64,000 nucleotides of DNA from Platerodrilus igneus. Lineage: Eukaryota; Arthropoda; Insecta; Coleoptera; Lycidae. Shown one piece after another: positions 1 through 11,060 of the stretch (position 1 is the first letter of the stretch; each line of letters starts with the position of its first letter). The notes beneath the pieces are model-generated. The model did no database searches, was not told where the DNA came from, and saw nothing but the letters and a program-made list of their open reading frames with translations. The position numbers and the translations under genes are program-made. Location: contig JARFIW010001480.1 in NCBI GenBank assembly GCA_036346225.1, forward strand, positions 13,113,001-13,177,000, in the 5' to 3' direction.

Positions 1-672
1 ACTTTTATATTACTTATTTCAATTTGAGTGAGAATAAGCTCCTCGTACCCTTGTTCGAAATGCAGACGGGCAAATTTCAATATTTATTTACTGTAGTTTC
101 TTTTTGTGCTTGCTCGCTTCAATTAGCGGTATCAGCTTTTGGCAGGCAATATATTATGCAGATTAAGTATAAGACGATGTTTTACGTTTAATAAGATGTA
201 TCAGTGCGTCACTCTCTAATTCATTTGGGTGATAAAGGATAAACAACAGGCTGCCAGTTCTCTTAGTTAACTCAATATTATTACAACTAGTCTATCCCCT
301 ACAATGAGGATTGAAACCCCTAGGGTGTGAACAATTAAAATGGGTTTATTTAGAAATTAGCTGTGTTTTGTTAGTGAGGGTGTCGGCTAATGCATTTATT
401 GCAGTTTTATTGTTACGAACCGTAGGGTAACTTTTATTAATAACATAAACGGTTATTTGACTTTTCATGTTGACAATTCTATTTTATTGCGGTTATAATC
501 AAACAAATGCACATTTTCTTTTAATCGGTTTTTTACTAGGTTGTTATATGATTAATAAAAATACTGTTGCGCGATTCAAATCGAATATAATAAAATACCT
601 TCAACCTCAAAATGAGTGAGAAAACTAAATGCATATTTGCACCGCGGTCGAAGGTATTAAAAAAATGATTTT

Positions 673-692
673 TTGGTGAAATATTTCACCAA
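673..692. repeat. perfect 20-bp palindrome
   Basis: The 20 bases read TTGGTGAAAT followed by ATTTCACCAA, which are exact reverse complements. It lies just upstream of the first satellite-like unit. No function is evident. Confidence 0.85.
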
Positions 693-699
693 TTTTAAA

Positions 700-940
700 T
701 AAGCCTGCGGTAATGGTGGTAAATATGAAAATCCGAAAAATGTGTGTTATGCAGGAGGACTTGAGCAATTACTTACACACGTTCTCTCCTATAAAAGCAA
801 TTTAGAAGATTGTTGTTCGGCGATCCCTCTGACCTATTTTAAATAAATGTACGACGGCAGTAAACACAAAAATTCGTTCCTATAGGAAATATATGTAGTG
901 TCGAAGGACACATGGTAATTACTGGCACATTTTGAAGAGA
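700..940. repeat. two satellite-like units (~141 bp apart)
   Basis: Two diverged copies begin near 715 and 856. Each has a 'gtaaayaygaaaat' start and a following 'taattact' block. The same family recurs at about 7290-7610. The copies are clearly related but well diverged, so this looks like an old tandem or satellite repeat rather than a gene. Confidence 0.6.
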
Positions 941-1579
941 ACACCCCGCCACATTCCTTTGAAATTCTTATAATTATATTTTATTGTAATAGTTTTTGTA
1001 TTAGACAAACCCACCAATAGGTTTGTGCAATTTCGTTTAAGAAATATAATTTTTAGATTACTACAATTTTGATCTAAAGTGAAATTATTTGTATCATATA
1101 TGGTTCATAGTCAAAGGTTGTCAAATTCACTGTCAGCTGCAAAGGTAATTTTGTTCTAAATTAATACAGTTCCGCGATTCATTTGGTTTGATTAACAATG
1201 TATTATGCTGGCGGCCCCGTGATCTCATCAACTGGGCATGAAGACTTCATAGGTAGATTGGCGCCGACTCAAATAAAAAGGTCCCGGTTTCTGTGCTAGC
1301 TCCGCTATTAATAAGTTGATTATACATAGGTACATATTAGATAGAAAAACGACACGTGGCATATTCATTTTGCAGTCTTAATTTATCCGTTCAAAGTTTG
1401 CTGAAGATGTCTCAAATTATTTTAGAAAGGTAGAGTCATTTTTATAGAGCATTTCGTGACTAACATTCACACCATGCCACTTGTTACCTTTAACTATAAG
1501 ATTATCGAACAAGGCTGGAAATAGTCTAGTACCCTATCAAAAGGATTATTTTCAATTTTAGAGTGTTACGTTTATTTTT

Positions 1580-1860
1580 AGCACAAATTAATTACCCTTT
1601 TTCTCCCTTGTTAATTCATTATCCGTTCGAATAAATTCCGTTTCTACCGTTAAATAAAATTGTTAATTCATAATTAATACTAAATACGCTGTCTAACAAT
1701 TTTCAACTCAAATCCTTTTTTGCTTAAAGAACGAAAATTAATTCGGTAAATTAAAATAACCCTTTCCCTTGTTAATGCATTCTCCATTCGTATTCTATTT
1801 CTGTTGTTAAATCATACCGGCTAATTAATAATAAATACTCTTTATCAGAATTCCTCAACG
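1580..1860. repeat. degenerate direct repeat, period ~166 bp
   Basis: The block at about 1580-1700 (attacccttt, tcccttgttaat, ccgtttctaccgttaaat, aatactaaatac) is repeated in the same order at about 1746-1860 with many substitutions. No coding potential is seen. Confidence 0.6.
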
Positions 1861-2484
1861 TAAAGTTTACGCTAGAATAAACTAGTCAATAACTTGTCCT
1901 AGGTATCCGATAATTAATTCCTATGTGTCTTCCATCGAAAGATTCGTCGAACTGAAGCCGCCTACTATCCAATAAAACCGTGTTTTTCCAGTTTTAATCC
2001 TTAGCAACAATATTACGATGAGCTCTGGTCATTAGTTATACGAAATTAATATTCATTTTGCTTTTCAACTCTAACGACGAAAACATACGTTCTGGTTTCC
2101 GTTAGATACGGTAGGAGCCGGTCCGACGGCAGCAACCCGAGGGTGAATGTGTAAGTACTAATTAACACCATTTGGTAACCACATTTGGCAGCTTTAAATG
2201 GATTACTGTAAATAATCGTAGGCGTACGAGGATGAGTTATAACTGCTGGGTTACCAATAATCCTAGTCCATTGAAAACGCTGGCACCCAAGATTTTTCTT
2301 TTTCTTCCTTCCTTCTCTGTATATTTTGTTTTCCCCATCAAGTCTAGAGTTGGTTTTTTCTTTTTTACTCCAATTTTTTTCTACTTCCCGTCCTTTCGAC
2401 GTTGTAAGTTTTAAACGGTGCCACGGGTCACCAAATCGCTTGAATTATCATTTATTAATTGGTTGTTCTTTTTCTTGGTGTACC

Positions 2485-3872
2485 ATGGTATGTAGGCGCA
2501 TCTATATAAATCAACTGCAAAAAAACGAGCTACAATACGAACCAGCATCTCGAGGCTTTGACCCCGATGATAATGTCGACGAGTTACGCACCTCCGTACA
2601 GAGTGCGTATTGCATGGAACGTGAACCAGGATTTAGTCCTGTTCTCGTGGAGCCTGATTTCGCTTCCAAACTGATAGCGGTTGCGGCACCTGTCCAAGAG
2701 CTAAAACAAGTTCTGGCTACATTTTGTGGAGACAAATCTTTATCCGCGTTTAAACGCATTAGCTCTCTATGGTTACATACCGAACGATACTGTTCGAGAA
2801 TGTCCCCAACGCAGGAGAACCGCCTGCTCATAACCAATTACTGCTAACATTAGCTAATCTCCGCCGCTTATTTGACACAAAAATAAAAAAATTCGTCATA
2901 CTGTTACGTTTTCCGAAACTCCGATAGCGACTTCTAGCCCGGCACACACTACGAGGGTCGATTGCGGTGAACCTTCTTTGCTCACTTCCACTTGGAATCT
3001 GAACTTGAACCGGAATCGGCTTCCGATACTCCTTTGTCAGCTTTCCACCAACACATCCGGGTGTCGAAGTGAAATTTAAAATTTTCTGGCAACCCAAACA
3101 CTCTGTCTGTACATAATTTCTTAGAACGGGTGGAAGAACTCCGATGTGCTCGACATGTGTCGGAACTGCACTTATTTGAATCTGCAGCAGATTTGTTCGA
3201 AGCTAAGGCGTTGCTTTGGTATCGAGATAATCGGCATAGGTTTTCTGACTGGAAGTCTTTGTCCAATTTACGGATCTAACATTTCGAACGCCCGGATTAT
3301 AAACGTCGATTATTTCAAGATATTTAACACGAACTCAGGATTCAGCGGAAGGTATTATCGAGTACCAAGCTTGTATGGTTGCCATGGTCCGCCGTCACGG
3401 AAGTATACCGGGTGGCGTACAATTAGATGTTGTTTCCCGAAGTTTATCTCCTTTCTAGCTCACCCGGTTACCTCCGGTTCGATCTCTACAAGAGTTGGAA
3501 ACTGTGTGTTTACAATTAGAATGCAGAAAATTTCACCTTGAAAACTACGTACCCCCTAGCCAGGACAAAAACTCATACGTGGAACCAGATTTTACCTTCG
3601 CACCCGCTTCGCTTTCCACGCAAACATTCAGTCATCCTGATCGACCTATCAAGGCCCGTCCTACACCTCCGATTCGACATAACGTTTCTGTCGCCGTATC
3701 GTCTGATTCTATCTCTACGCCTACTCCTATTCGTCCGGTCACCTGCTGCAATTGTGACCAACCTGGGCATATTTCTACTTGTTGTCCTAGTCCGCAAGTC
3801 TGACATTGTTATGGTTGTGGTAGAAAGGGAGTTACCCGACCTATCTGCCCAACATCTACGGCATCGGTAAAC
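2485..3872 (+). pseudogene. gag: gypsy-1 Gag remnant with CCHC zinc knuckle
   Basis: An open segment starting with Met at 2485 reads NELQYE, then a DELRTSV-type segment, then an acidic EPDF block; this style of N-terminal Gag is seen in insect gypsy elements. It runs about 120 codons to a stop near 2845. After several frame changes a proline- and serine-rich linker (3495-3803) leads to a zinc knuckle around 3744-3785 that reads CCNCDQPGHISTCC and fits the C-x2-C-x4-H-x4-C pattern. A second knuckle-like motif follows (CYGCGRKGVTRPIC) in which the histidine is replaced by valine. The gene is non-functional. Role by family: the structural protein that packages the element RNA. Confidence 0.7.
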
Positions 3873-3964
3873 CGACGATAGGGTTCTTAGTCCGAGGCTA
3901 AAACCCTATTCTTCCTTTATCCTCGGATATCCCTTTTTCTGGTCTCGAGGACCAATCTCGTTCG

Positions 3965-4104
3965 GTGCTAAACTATCTGTGCACTAGTGTCCGTGGCGAC
4001 CAACGCCCATACTTATCTGTTCAAATCTTTGAGATTCCTTTTACTGGGCTGTTAGATTCAGGAACCACTCCTACAATCATTGGTCGTCCAGGTTGGCACC
4101 GATT
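3965..4104 (+). pseudogene. gypsy-1 aspartic protease fragment
   Basis: The open frame contains FTGLLDSGTTPTIIG, the catalytic D-S/T-G loop of retroelement proteases with its hydrophobic flank. Only the N-terminal half is present: soon after the motif the frame runs into sequence belonging to the RT palm read in another frame. Thus the protease C-terminus and the N-terminal part of RT appear to have been lost by an internal deletion near 4095. Protease normally cleaves the Gag-Pol polyprotein. Confidence 0.75.
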
Positions 4105-4626
4105 ACGTCCTTTGAACTTTCCTCTGCCCCTAAATCCAAACGCACCACTGCCTTCACCGTCCCTCATCGAGCTTTATTTCAATTCTGTCGTATGCCTTTC
4201 GGCCTCCATAATTCTCCTGCCACCTTTCAACGTCTTATCAATCGTGTCATCGGTTCTGACCTAGAACCATTCTGCTTCGCTTACCTCAATGATATCATCA
4301 TTGCCACTCCTTCATTCGAAGAACACCTCCGAATTCTTGACCTAGTTCTTTCTCGCCTCTTACATGCTGGCCTTCTTTTTCGTCATGACAAGTGTCATTT
4401 CTGCCTTCCTGAGCTCCGATATCTTGGTTGCATCGTTAACCGGGATGGTCTCCTTGTTGACCTTGATAAAGTCTCTGCAATCCTTAAGATTCCTTCTCCC
4501 TCCACTGTTACCGCAGTCCGTCAACTGATTGGCATGACCAGTTGGTACCATCGTTTCATCTCGAATTTTGCCACCCTCACTGTTCCGCTTTCTAACCTGA
4601 CCCGCAAAAACACCCCTTTCTCCTGA
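4093..4626 (+). pseudogene. gypsy-1 reverse transcriptase (palm/thumb part)
   Basis: The segment reads TTAFTVPHRALFQF, MPFGLHNSPATFQRL and YLNDIIIATPSFEEHL, followed by a thumb region ending in a LIGMTSWYHRFI block. These are the C-terminal half of a gypsy RT. The catalytic YxDD box reads YLND, so one of the two catalytic aspartates is replaced by asparagine. The upstream fingers and first palm motifs are absent. A stop at 4624 ends the frame, and the following stretch (4627-4720) shows only a weak continuation towards RNase H. Confidence 0.85.
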
Positions 4627-4721
4627 ACACCCGATTGTTAATTTGCATACCTTTCCATTAAACAACACCTAATTTCTGCACCCATCCTTTCCTGTTTTAA
4701 CTTTACCTTACTCTTCACTAT

Positions 4722-5090
4722 CTAAACTGACGCCTTTCACTTAGGTCTGTTTGCCATCCTTAGCCAAACCCATCCCGACGGCGAGAAGGTCGTATGCTAT
4801 ATCAGTCGGTTACTCACCAAGCCTGAGCGCAACTACTCAGTTACTGAGGAGTGTCTGGCGATGATGTGGGCGATTGAGAAGTTTCGTCCTTACGTCGAGG
4901 TTTTCCATTTTTTCGTTATCACTGATCGCCACTCCCTCTTTTTGCTTAATAAACTCCAAAGTTCTTTCGTTTGCTTAGCCCGTTGGTCCCTCCGCCTCCA
5001 GCAATATGACTTTGCCACTATTCACCGTAAGGGCAAAGATCATGTTGTTCCTGATGCCCCTTCTCGTTCTGTTCCGGTCCTTGAACCAAT
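4722..5090 (+). pseudogene. gypsy-1 RNase H domain
   Basis: Shortly after the RT fragment the frame carries TDAFHLGLFAIL, then VCYISRLLTKPERNYS, EECLAMMWAIEKF and TDRHSL, ending with DAPSRS near 5065. These give the acidic residues expected of the retroelement RNase H fold: D in TDA, E in EECLA, D in TDRHSL and D in DAPSR. Met at 4861 opens the longest continuous frame (to 5370), but that Met is internal to the domain and is not a true start. Confidence 0.8.
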
Positions 5091-6347
5091 TTCTATTTCC
5101 ACAGTCACCTCTCTCAAAGTCTTTCTTCCTACTCAGGATCTCTGGTACAACACCATGTTCCGAAAAGTTTCTAACGCCGTAACACGTTATCCTTCCTGGT
5201 CCGTGGTAGACAATGTCTTTTTCCGTCGTCACAAAGCTTCTATCGCTGCCGATTCTCTGGACGATTGGAAAATCGTCGTACCTTCTGAACAGCGTAAAGA
5301 TCTAATATCTCTTCATCACGATTCTCCTATTTTCGGTCATTGTGGCGTGACCAAAACTTCTTCTCGCTAACTTCAAAAATATTACTGGCCCTGTCTCGGA
5401 GTTGACGTCGCTCGTTACATTCGACGTTTTCCGATTTGTACTGCTCACAAAGTTGAACAATTACCTCCTCCTGGTTTATTCGCCTAGGGCCAAACCCTCC
5501 TATCCGTGGGAAGTCCTTACCTGTGACATCGTAGGCCCCTTTCCTCGTTCCACTCGTGGTCACTCCTATGTTTTTGTAGAGTCTGATTATTTTACTAACT
5601 TTTCTTTTTTCTTTCCGTTACGTTCAGCCACTGCACAACCCGTCACCAAAATCTTTGAAGATCAAGTCTTCCCTATTTTCGGTATCCCGCAATACCTTAT
5701 AACAGATAACGGTGGTAAATTTCGTAGCCATTAGCTTGTTTCCTCCTTTTTATCGCCCACTACCATCCCCAAGCCAATCCTGCTGAACGGGTTAACCGTG
5801 TCTTCTAAACCACGATTGCTTCCTGTGTGTGCGACGACGTCATTGAATGTGAACCTCCCAAAAATTTCTTGTGCAATCCGCACCTTTAAACACGAAATCA
5901 TAGGCTACAGTCCATTCTTTGCTCAATTTGGTCGTGAACATATCCTTTCCTGATCCCGGTTATCTTTCACCAGAGTCCGACCACTTTAAGATTATACGTT
6001 CCCACATTTTCAAAAAACTTTCTGCCGGTTATCGAAAAATTCACAGCTGCAATAACCTCCGCCGTCGTCCTGTCTCTTATCAACTAGGCGATTCTGTTTG
6101 GCGCCGTAATTTTGCTCTGTCCGAAGCTTCACGTCATTTTAACGCCAAATTTGTTCCTAGATTCATTGGTCCTTTTCCCATTTCTAAAGTCGTCTCTCCC
6201 TGGACATACGAACATACTGATCCTTCCGGTCACAAATCCATTTGGCACGTTAAAGATCTGAAACCTGTCCATCTGAACGTTCCTAATGCCCCCGATCTCG
6301 CTCTGTTCTCCTTCGGGCGGCGTAAACGCCTTAAGCCCAATACCTAG
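5091..6347 (+). pseudogene. gypsy-1 integrase, broken
   Basis: The N-terminal zinc-binding region is visible around 5310-5450 (two histidines near HHDSPIFGHCG, then a later ICTAH; the first cysteine of the expected pair reads as phenylalanine). The catalytic core follows, with WEVLTCDIVGPFP giving the first aspartate, LITDNGGKF the second, and a PAERVNRV segment near 5790 giving the glutamate. Stops interrupt at 5368, 5732 and between 5800 and 5920. The C-terminal part (5919-6347) has GDSVWRRN, RFIGPFPISK and WHVKDLKP, a GPY/F-type module. No chromodomain is seen. Confidence 0.82.
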
Positions 6348-6499
6348 TCCTTGTGCCCCAGATTCTTATGACGACTTCGCTCTCCTTCGGACATGATTTT
6401 TGGATGTTACGATTGCGTTTTACTTCCCTGTGTTACGGGGTTTTCTTTCGTCTTCTTGCTTTTTCTTGAACCCGTGTGGGTCCGGGAATAGAATAGTCC

Positions 6500-6660
6500 C
6501 ATGGTACGACCTGCCTGTCGTAAGAGGCGACTACAGCGGTCAAACACATACACACACGCACACTCTATACACGCCTAACACATACACACACCCTTCTTAC
6601 ACCTCCCCACACACATACACACACGCACGCACACGCTCACACCTATTCATACATAACTAC
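6500..6660. repeat. short conserved-looking motif plus CA-rich microsatellite
   Basis: A GC-richer segment containing cctgcctgtcgtaagaggcg (from about 6511) can pair GTCG with CGAC across a short loop. It is followed directly by about 100 bp of imperfect (CA)n and (CACG)n repeat. A compact motif followed by a simple repeat is the usual look of a short retroposon 3' end, but the family was not identified. Confidence 0.45.
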
Positions 6661-7289
6661 ACTGGGATACTGTTTTATTTTTATTTGTACGATTTTAGTT
6701 TTTTTTTTTGGTTTTGTACTTGATGTTGGTGTTATTCTTTTTGGTTTTTCTTTTTTCTGGTTCTTTTCGTTGCACTTTTCTCTCCCTGTCCTTTTGCTGG
6801 TCTTCTTTGCTATCGGTCCCAGGTCCGATTGCGTTTCGTCATCCGCTCCTGTGGTAGGTGCTTTCTAGTCCGTTTTTCTTTCTTTGGAAGCCACGACTTA
6901 GTCGACTTTAGGACTAGTTAACCTTTCTTTTCTTTGGTTTTTCGGTTTTGGCTACTACAGTTAGTAGTATATCGCTTCCTTTTTACCAGCACTCTTCCTT
7001 TCTTCCTTTCGTTCTCCCTTGTTGTTCCTTTGTATACCTGAGGCTTGACCTTCGGGTCCTGTTTTGGCGTACACTGTTGGTTTTCTTCCTCGTCCCTTTT
7101 CTTCTCTTGAAGTTGCTAACTTTCCGGTTTCTTTACTAGAAATATCCGTCCTCTAACGACATTCTGGAATATTCTTCAAACACTTACATCACCCGCCCCA
7201 CTGAAAATCGGCAAGCGATTTTGTTAGTACAGACGAGTTTTCGGTATTTTACCGAAATAGGATTCGCCGAATTTTTTGTGGATTAGTGG
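6661..7289. other. pyrimidine-rich non-coding stretch
   Basis: Strong T and C bias on the + strand (many runs of ttctttcctt type). Open frames here are low-complexity translations without family similarity. It is probably the 3' untranslated part or LTR of gypsy-1, but no matching 5' copy was found. Confidence 0.4.
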
Positions 7290-7610
7290 CTAGATTTTCT
7301 GGGTGCCAAAACTATACCTAACGCACCTCATACAGGAAGGTTTTAGAATATTCTTTGTTTGGTGATATTGTGGAACTGTGCTATTAGCGGGAGAGTGGCA
7401 ATAAATGCAAGAATCCATTCCTATAAAGAATGCATGTTGAGTTTCTAGGACTAAGGTAATTATTGATAAACTTTGATGAGCACACCTTATATAGAGGGTT
7501 AAAGGAACTGCTTTTTGATAATCCTGTTGAACTATGTTTAATAAGTTTGCAGCAATAGCAATGAATTTGAAAATCGCTATCCGCATAATATATATGCAAT
7601 AACCGAACGG
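7290..7610. repeat. satellite-like units, same family as 700-940
   Basis: Two copies, starting near 7398 and 7549, share the order gcaataaatgcaagaatcc, then an 'attcctataaagaatgcatg' type block, then 'ggtaattattg' with the units at 700-940. Because related units lie on both sides of gypsy-1, that element may have inserted into an older repeat tract. BEL-1 starts immediately after this tract. Confidence 0.55.
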
Positions 7611-7621
7611 CCTATGAAAAT

Positions 7622-7894
7622 TGTTCCGTTTGCAATTATTATTAAAATTAACTTTAATTATCGCTTAGGATGTAGCATGAAGGTAAAATTCCTCTCCGTC
7701 GTGTATATAGCATAGTCTTTGGTTTTACCGCAATTAACCTATAAGTGTTTATATTGTGTGTGCCGCGACTGTAGTTGTACAAACGCTGGTGTAATCGCAG
7801 CTATGGTGATATAAAATTATTGACGTTTCTTGAGTTCCGTCAAAACAAGTCGACAGTTCCTCGTCCTACTAACGCTAAAAGTTGCAGTTATTAC
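7622..7894 (+). repeat. BEL-1 5' LTR
   Basis: Starts TGTTCCGTTTGCAATTATTA and matches the copy at 17594-17855 over its full length, with roughly 15 percent substitutions and small indels by eye (for example a 4-base difference at gcatgaagg against gcagg). The last shared block is aaaagttgcagt followed by attac, so the exact end could be a few bases either way. The following 500 bp (7895-8400) is leader-like sequence with no gene. Confidence 0.75.
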
Positions 7895-8399
7895 CGGTAA
7901 GTACTTGAAAGTTCCGCTTTTATAAATTTTCTTCGTACATTTACGTCTACTTTTTCCACCATTTGTAGTTATCGAAGTTTAAATGCAAAACATTGCTCCT
8001 ATGCGGGCCGGTTGTGAATATTGTACCTGCAAGCTACTTTTGTATTAACCGCATTATTTGTCAAAAAGGAGAACCACGTCGTTTATCAAATTGTAGTGTT
8101 TTTATTTGATTGTAGCCTGGGAGATAATTGTTTCGTGTATTAAGGTAATTGTTGTCAGTTTTAATAAAGTAATATTTAACCTTGGGCTTTAGTCGAGTTG
8201 CTTTCGGACTTAGTTTACATCGCTTTTGTTTAGGTAGCTTAATTATAGCGAGAATTACAATCTCATTTCTAATTAGTTATGGCGAAAACGCGTGCAGTTT
8301 TAACGTAGTAATGCAATAAACTTCCTGCGATAAATCTTGGACATTGTGCACAAATGTCAAAATGACCCAGGCCTGTTAGATCTGTTTCGCGCTCAATAT

Positions 8400-9343
8400 G
8401 CACCAATTGACGCGTCAAGAGATAGGTTTTATGTTCTACATAATGCCATAGATCGGTGCAGCCGCAACGGCAACTGACGCTAATGACCAGCTTTAAAGGA
8501 AAGATGCGATTCGTAAACGGATCGATATTAATAAAGTCGCAGTATTTAAAACACTGTACGAGTAAACCGGTCTCACCACAAGCTAGTTTACCCGTTCCTC
8601 CAGATACTTTAATTAAAAAGCGTTTCTGCCGCCGCTTACCTTCCCTACTTTGTAGGGGTTGGTTGCTTATTTCAAAGTTTTGGACCCTTTTGACAGTTTA
8701 ATCCTTCTAAATCGCGAGTTGTCAGCCGTGGATTAATTTTCGTACCCTCAATGAGTGCTGCAGGTTCTAGCATTGCTTACCATTAAGAACTTTGATCTTG
8801 CGATCACCAATTGCTCTCTTGTGTACAATAAGCTCCGCGAAAAATATCGTAATATTCGTGGTATTACATTCGTTCTTTTAGAACTCCAGCTCTATCCTAG
8901 CCTATAAAGTGGTAATTGCTTATTTCGAAAGGACTTGTGAATCCTTGTCAAATTTGCCGATCAATCATAAAGCCGATTTAAACAAAGTTATTCATTCTAA
9001 CAACATGTCTAGGTCTCGCTCCGCTGTTTCCATGTTAGTACACAACAGTCCGAATGTCAGTAAGTGTCCGATTTATCATCAAGATGATAATCTTTATCGT
9101 TGTAATGATTTTTATAAACTTTCTCCACAAGAACGCTACACCCTTGTCAAAAAATATAAACTTTGAATCAACTGTCTTAGTAGTTCACGCGTTTTGACTA
9201 AGTGTAAATCCTCTATTTTCCGCCACCAATGTAATGAACGTCGTCATTCTTTATTGTACTTCCATCGCATTTCACCTACGCCCACTACTGTTACTAGTGG
9301 CAATGCTTGTTTGAGCCCTGCTTCCGCTGGCTCTAAGGTCGGC
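8400..9343 (+). pseudogene. gag: BEL-1 Gag remnant with zinc-binding motifs
   Basis: A first decayed part lies around 8456-8890; it includes NFDLAITNCSLVYNKLREKY in one frame, similar in style to the BEL Gag mid-region. The clearer part is 8909-9166, where CPIYHQDDNLYRCNDF and ERYTLVKKYKL precede a stop; past the stop the frame continues with INCLSS and then CNERRHSLLYFHRI before the SINE insertion. This C-rich pattern ending in a histidine pair is typical of BEL/Pao Gag. Some zinc ligands are lost (CPIY for the expected CxxC; KSSIFRHQC for a CxxC pair). Confidence 0.75.
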
Positions 9344-9627
9344 GGCTTCGTGGCGTAGTTGGTATGCGTGTGACTACTATGCCCAAGGACCCAGATTCGA
9401 ATCTGAACACGATCCGCTTGAAAAATGTTAGACAAGCATTTTTCTTAAAAATACGCCCTCGTTAGTATGAGAGGTAAAATGGAGGTCCCGTGTGTGAGTG
9501 TTGTCAGATACGTTAAATATCCATATATTGCTTGGAACAGCAAGGGTTCCGCAAAATTCAAAATTTTCGAGGTAACAACAAACTGGCTTCCTGGTCAGTG
9601 TAGTACCTACGGTGGAGCATTGGAAAA
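9344..9627 (+). mobile_element. tRNA-derived SINE, copy 1 (in BEL-1 Gag/PR region)
   Basis: The 5' end is tRNA-like: GGCTTCG, then TGGCGTAGTTGGTA, which fits an RNA polymerase III A box, then AGATTCGAATCTGA in the B-box position. The body (tgaaaaatgtta, acgccctcgtt, atgagaggtaaaatgga, cgtgtgtgagtgttgtca, caaaattcaaaat, gcttcctgg) is shared with the copies at 12503, 27714 and 56583. It ends with tagtacctacggtggagcat plus tgg and a short A run. The head is pol III-like, so it is a SINE rather than a tRNA gene. Confidence 0.85.
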
Positions 9628-10369
9628 ACAGTCTCTTAGGTTTCACTTGCTACTAGTTTCGCTCTTCAGGACCGCTATAAGCTATCTACTCCTCTTGCTT
9701 CTGAGAAAACGTTCACTTCATCTAGCGGTAGTGGTCTGTCAACGTCGAATGTTGTATTTAATTCTCCCGCTACACCTTCAGTTGTGTTATTCTCCACCGT
9801 TTAAGTAGAAATCGCCGATCGCTCTGTTTTTTTCATAAATTTTTTTGTTTACTCGACTCGGATAGCATGACTTCCTTTATTTCGCAAAATAGTGTGAAAC
9901 GTTTAGGTTTCCGCGCTACTCCGCATTCTCTAACTCTTAGTGGTGGTTTAGGTTTAATGCGCTCCGCGGCTATGCATGGCGCTATAACCGATTCACCACC
10001 TGTCATTAATTTCAAAGCTGTCGTACTTCCTAAAATTTGAGGAAATTTACTTACTACTAATGTTTATTCTAAGAATTTCGCTCACCTAACTAATCTCAAA
10101 CTCGATGATCCGCTCTTCGCCTAATTTGGTCCTATTGATTTATTACTTGCACGGATATTTTCCTTAAAGTCTTATTAAATGGCCGCATCCAAGGTTCAAG
10201 TGATCAACCTATTGCTCTTAACACACTATTTTGGATATTCTTTAATGGGATACCGGCCTCACCCGCTTCTAAAGCTTATTTTATATTACAGAGTCCACTT
10301 ACCCTCTGGAAAATATTGTTGCGAAACTATGAGAAGTTGAAGAGGTTCACACCTGATGAATCCTTAGTT
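9628..10369 (+). pseudogene. BEL-1 protease region
   Basis: After the SINE, a frame around 9838-10040 carries LLDSDSMTSFISQNSVKRLG, the BEL/Pao protease active site with the glycine of D-S-G replaced by aspartate. The following LTLSGGLGLMRSAAMHGA and VINFKAVVLPKI also fit. A later segment (about 10120-10280) with LARIF and FGYSLMGYRPHP-type fragments in shifted frames belongs to the protease-RT linker. Several stops make it non-functional. Confidence 0.7.
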
Positions 10370-11060
10370 GAAAAGTATTACGTTGAAACTCTCTGCCGCA
10401 ATGAGCAAGGACGGTACGTCGTCGATTTGCCCTTCAAAGATCCAAAACCGTTATTTCTCGGTAGTCCTGAACTCGATATATAGCGTTTTGTCTTTTTAGA
10501 AAATCGTTTACCTAAGCAGCCTTAGATTTATGAACAACACATTTCGTTCATGCGCCGCTATTTAAATTCCAAACACATGCAACCTGTTCAAGCAGAGTCT
10601 ATTTCTGACATTTCTTATTATACCCCGCATTATTGTGTTGTGAAACCAGAAAATGTTGGTACCAAAAGACGTGTAGTTCTCAACGCTCTTGCTAAAATTT
10701 TCGATCGTATTTAAATGATCATTTGTTTGTTGGGCCTAAGCTTTAATGAAATATTCCGAAATTTTGTTACAATTTGGTCTTTATTCTTGTGTTATACCTG
10801 CAGTTATTCATCACATGTATCCTTGTTAATCCTGATCAGGATAATTATCAAGGCATTGTTTGCCGTTCATCTCTTAATGAACCTATTCTGAACTTTCAGT
10901 TGAATACTGTTATTTATGGAGTAAATTGCGTCGTTTTTCTTGCGAAACTCACCTTTCTGCAGTTGGCTGAAGACGAAAGAAATTCCTTTCCTCTTTTCTC
11001 CTTTACTCTGCAACCATACCTATATCGATGATATCGTTTCAGGACTCTAATAAACACAAT
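10370..11060 (+). pseudogene. BEL-1 reverse transcriptase remnant
   Basis: Recognisable blocks in order are: GRYVVDLPFKDPKPLFLGSP (about 10410-10470), MRRYLNSKHMQPV, ISYYTPHYCVVKPENVGTKR with RVVLNALAK following, LNDHLFVGPKL, and NTVIYGVNCVVFLAKLTFLQ with LAEDER following. The catalytic YxDD region reads YIDDIVSG at about 11020, so that box itself is kept although the gene around it is broken. The segment 11061-11630 that follows is too decayed to assign. Confidence 0.78.

Larger units (their letters stand above)
1..2279. other. gene-free AT-rich flank
   Basis: No coding region with recognisable protein similarity is visible on either strand. The stretch is AT-rich and holds a perfect palindrome, a pair of satellite-like units and a degenerate direct repeat (listed separately). 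From about 2100 the sequence leads into the gypsy element that follows; its 5' LTR, if still present, could not be delimited because I found no matching copy on the 3' side. A TGGCACCC string near 2281 sits where a primer-binding site might be, but the match is too short to rely on. Confidence 0.6.
2280..7140 (+). mobile_element. decayed Ty3/gypsy LTR retrotransposon (gypsy-1)
   Basis: Remnants occur in the canonical gypsy order on the + strand: Gag with a zinc knuckle, aspartic protease, reverse transcriptase, RNase H, then integrase with a GPY/F-type C-terminus. Every domain is broken by stops or frameshifts, and the stretch between the protease active site and the RT palm is missing. The 3' side is strongly pyrimidine-rich up to about 7140, which I take as the 3' untranslated part. 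I could not find a pair of LTRs, so the outer limits are approximate. The order of integrase after RNase H identifies it as Ty3/gypsy rather than Ty1/copia. Confidence 0.85.

Noticed and set aside
2281..2292. gypsy-1 primer-binding site TGGCACCC
   Set aside because: Eight matching bases are too few and no LTR end adjoins it.
2172..2414. 80-codon coding frame before Gag
   Set aside because: Low-complexity phenylalanine-rich translation of a pyrimidine tract, with no family similarity.
6400..6723. 107-codon coding frame
   Set aside because: It translates the CA microsatellite and T-rich sequence.
9344..9415. tRNA gene
   Set aside because: A-box and B-box are present but the stems do not form a proper cloverleaf and the same head is attached to a conserved non-tRNA body in other copies. 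It is a SINE.
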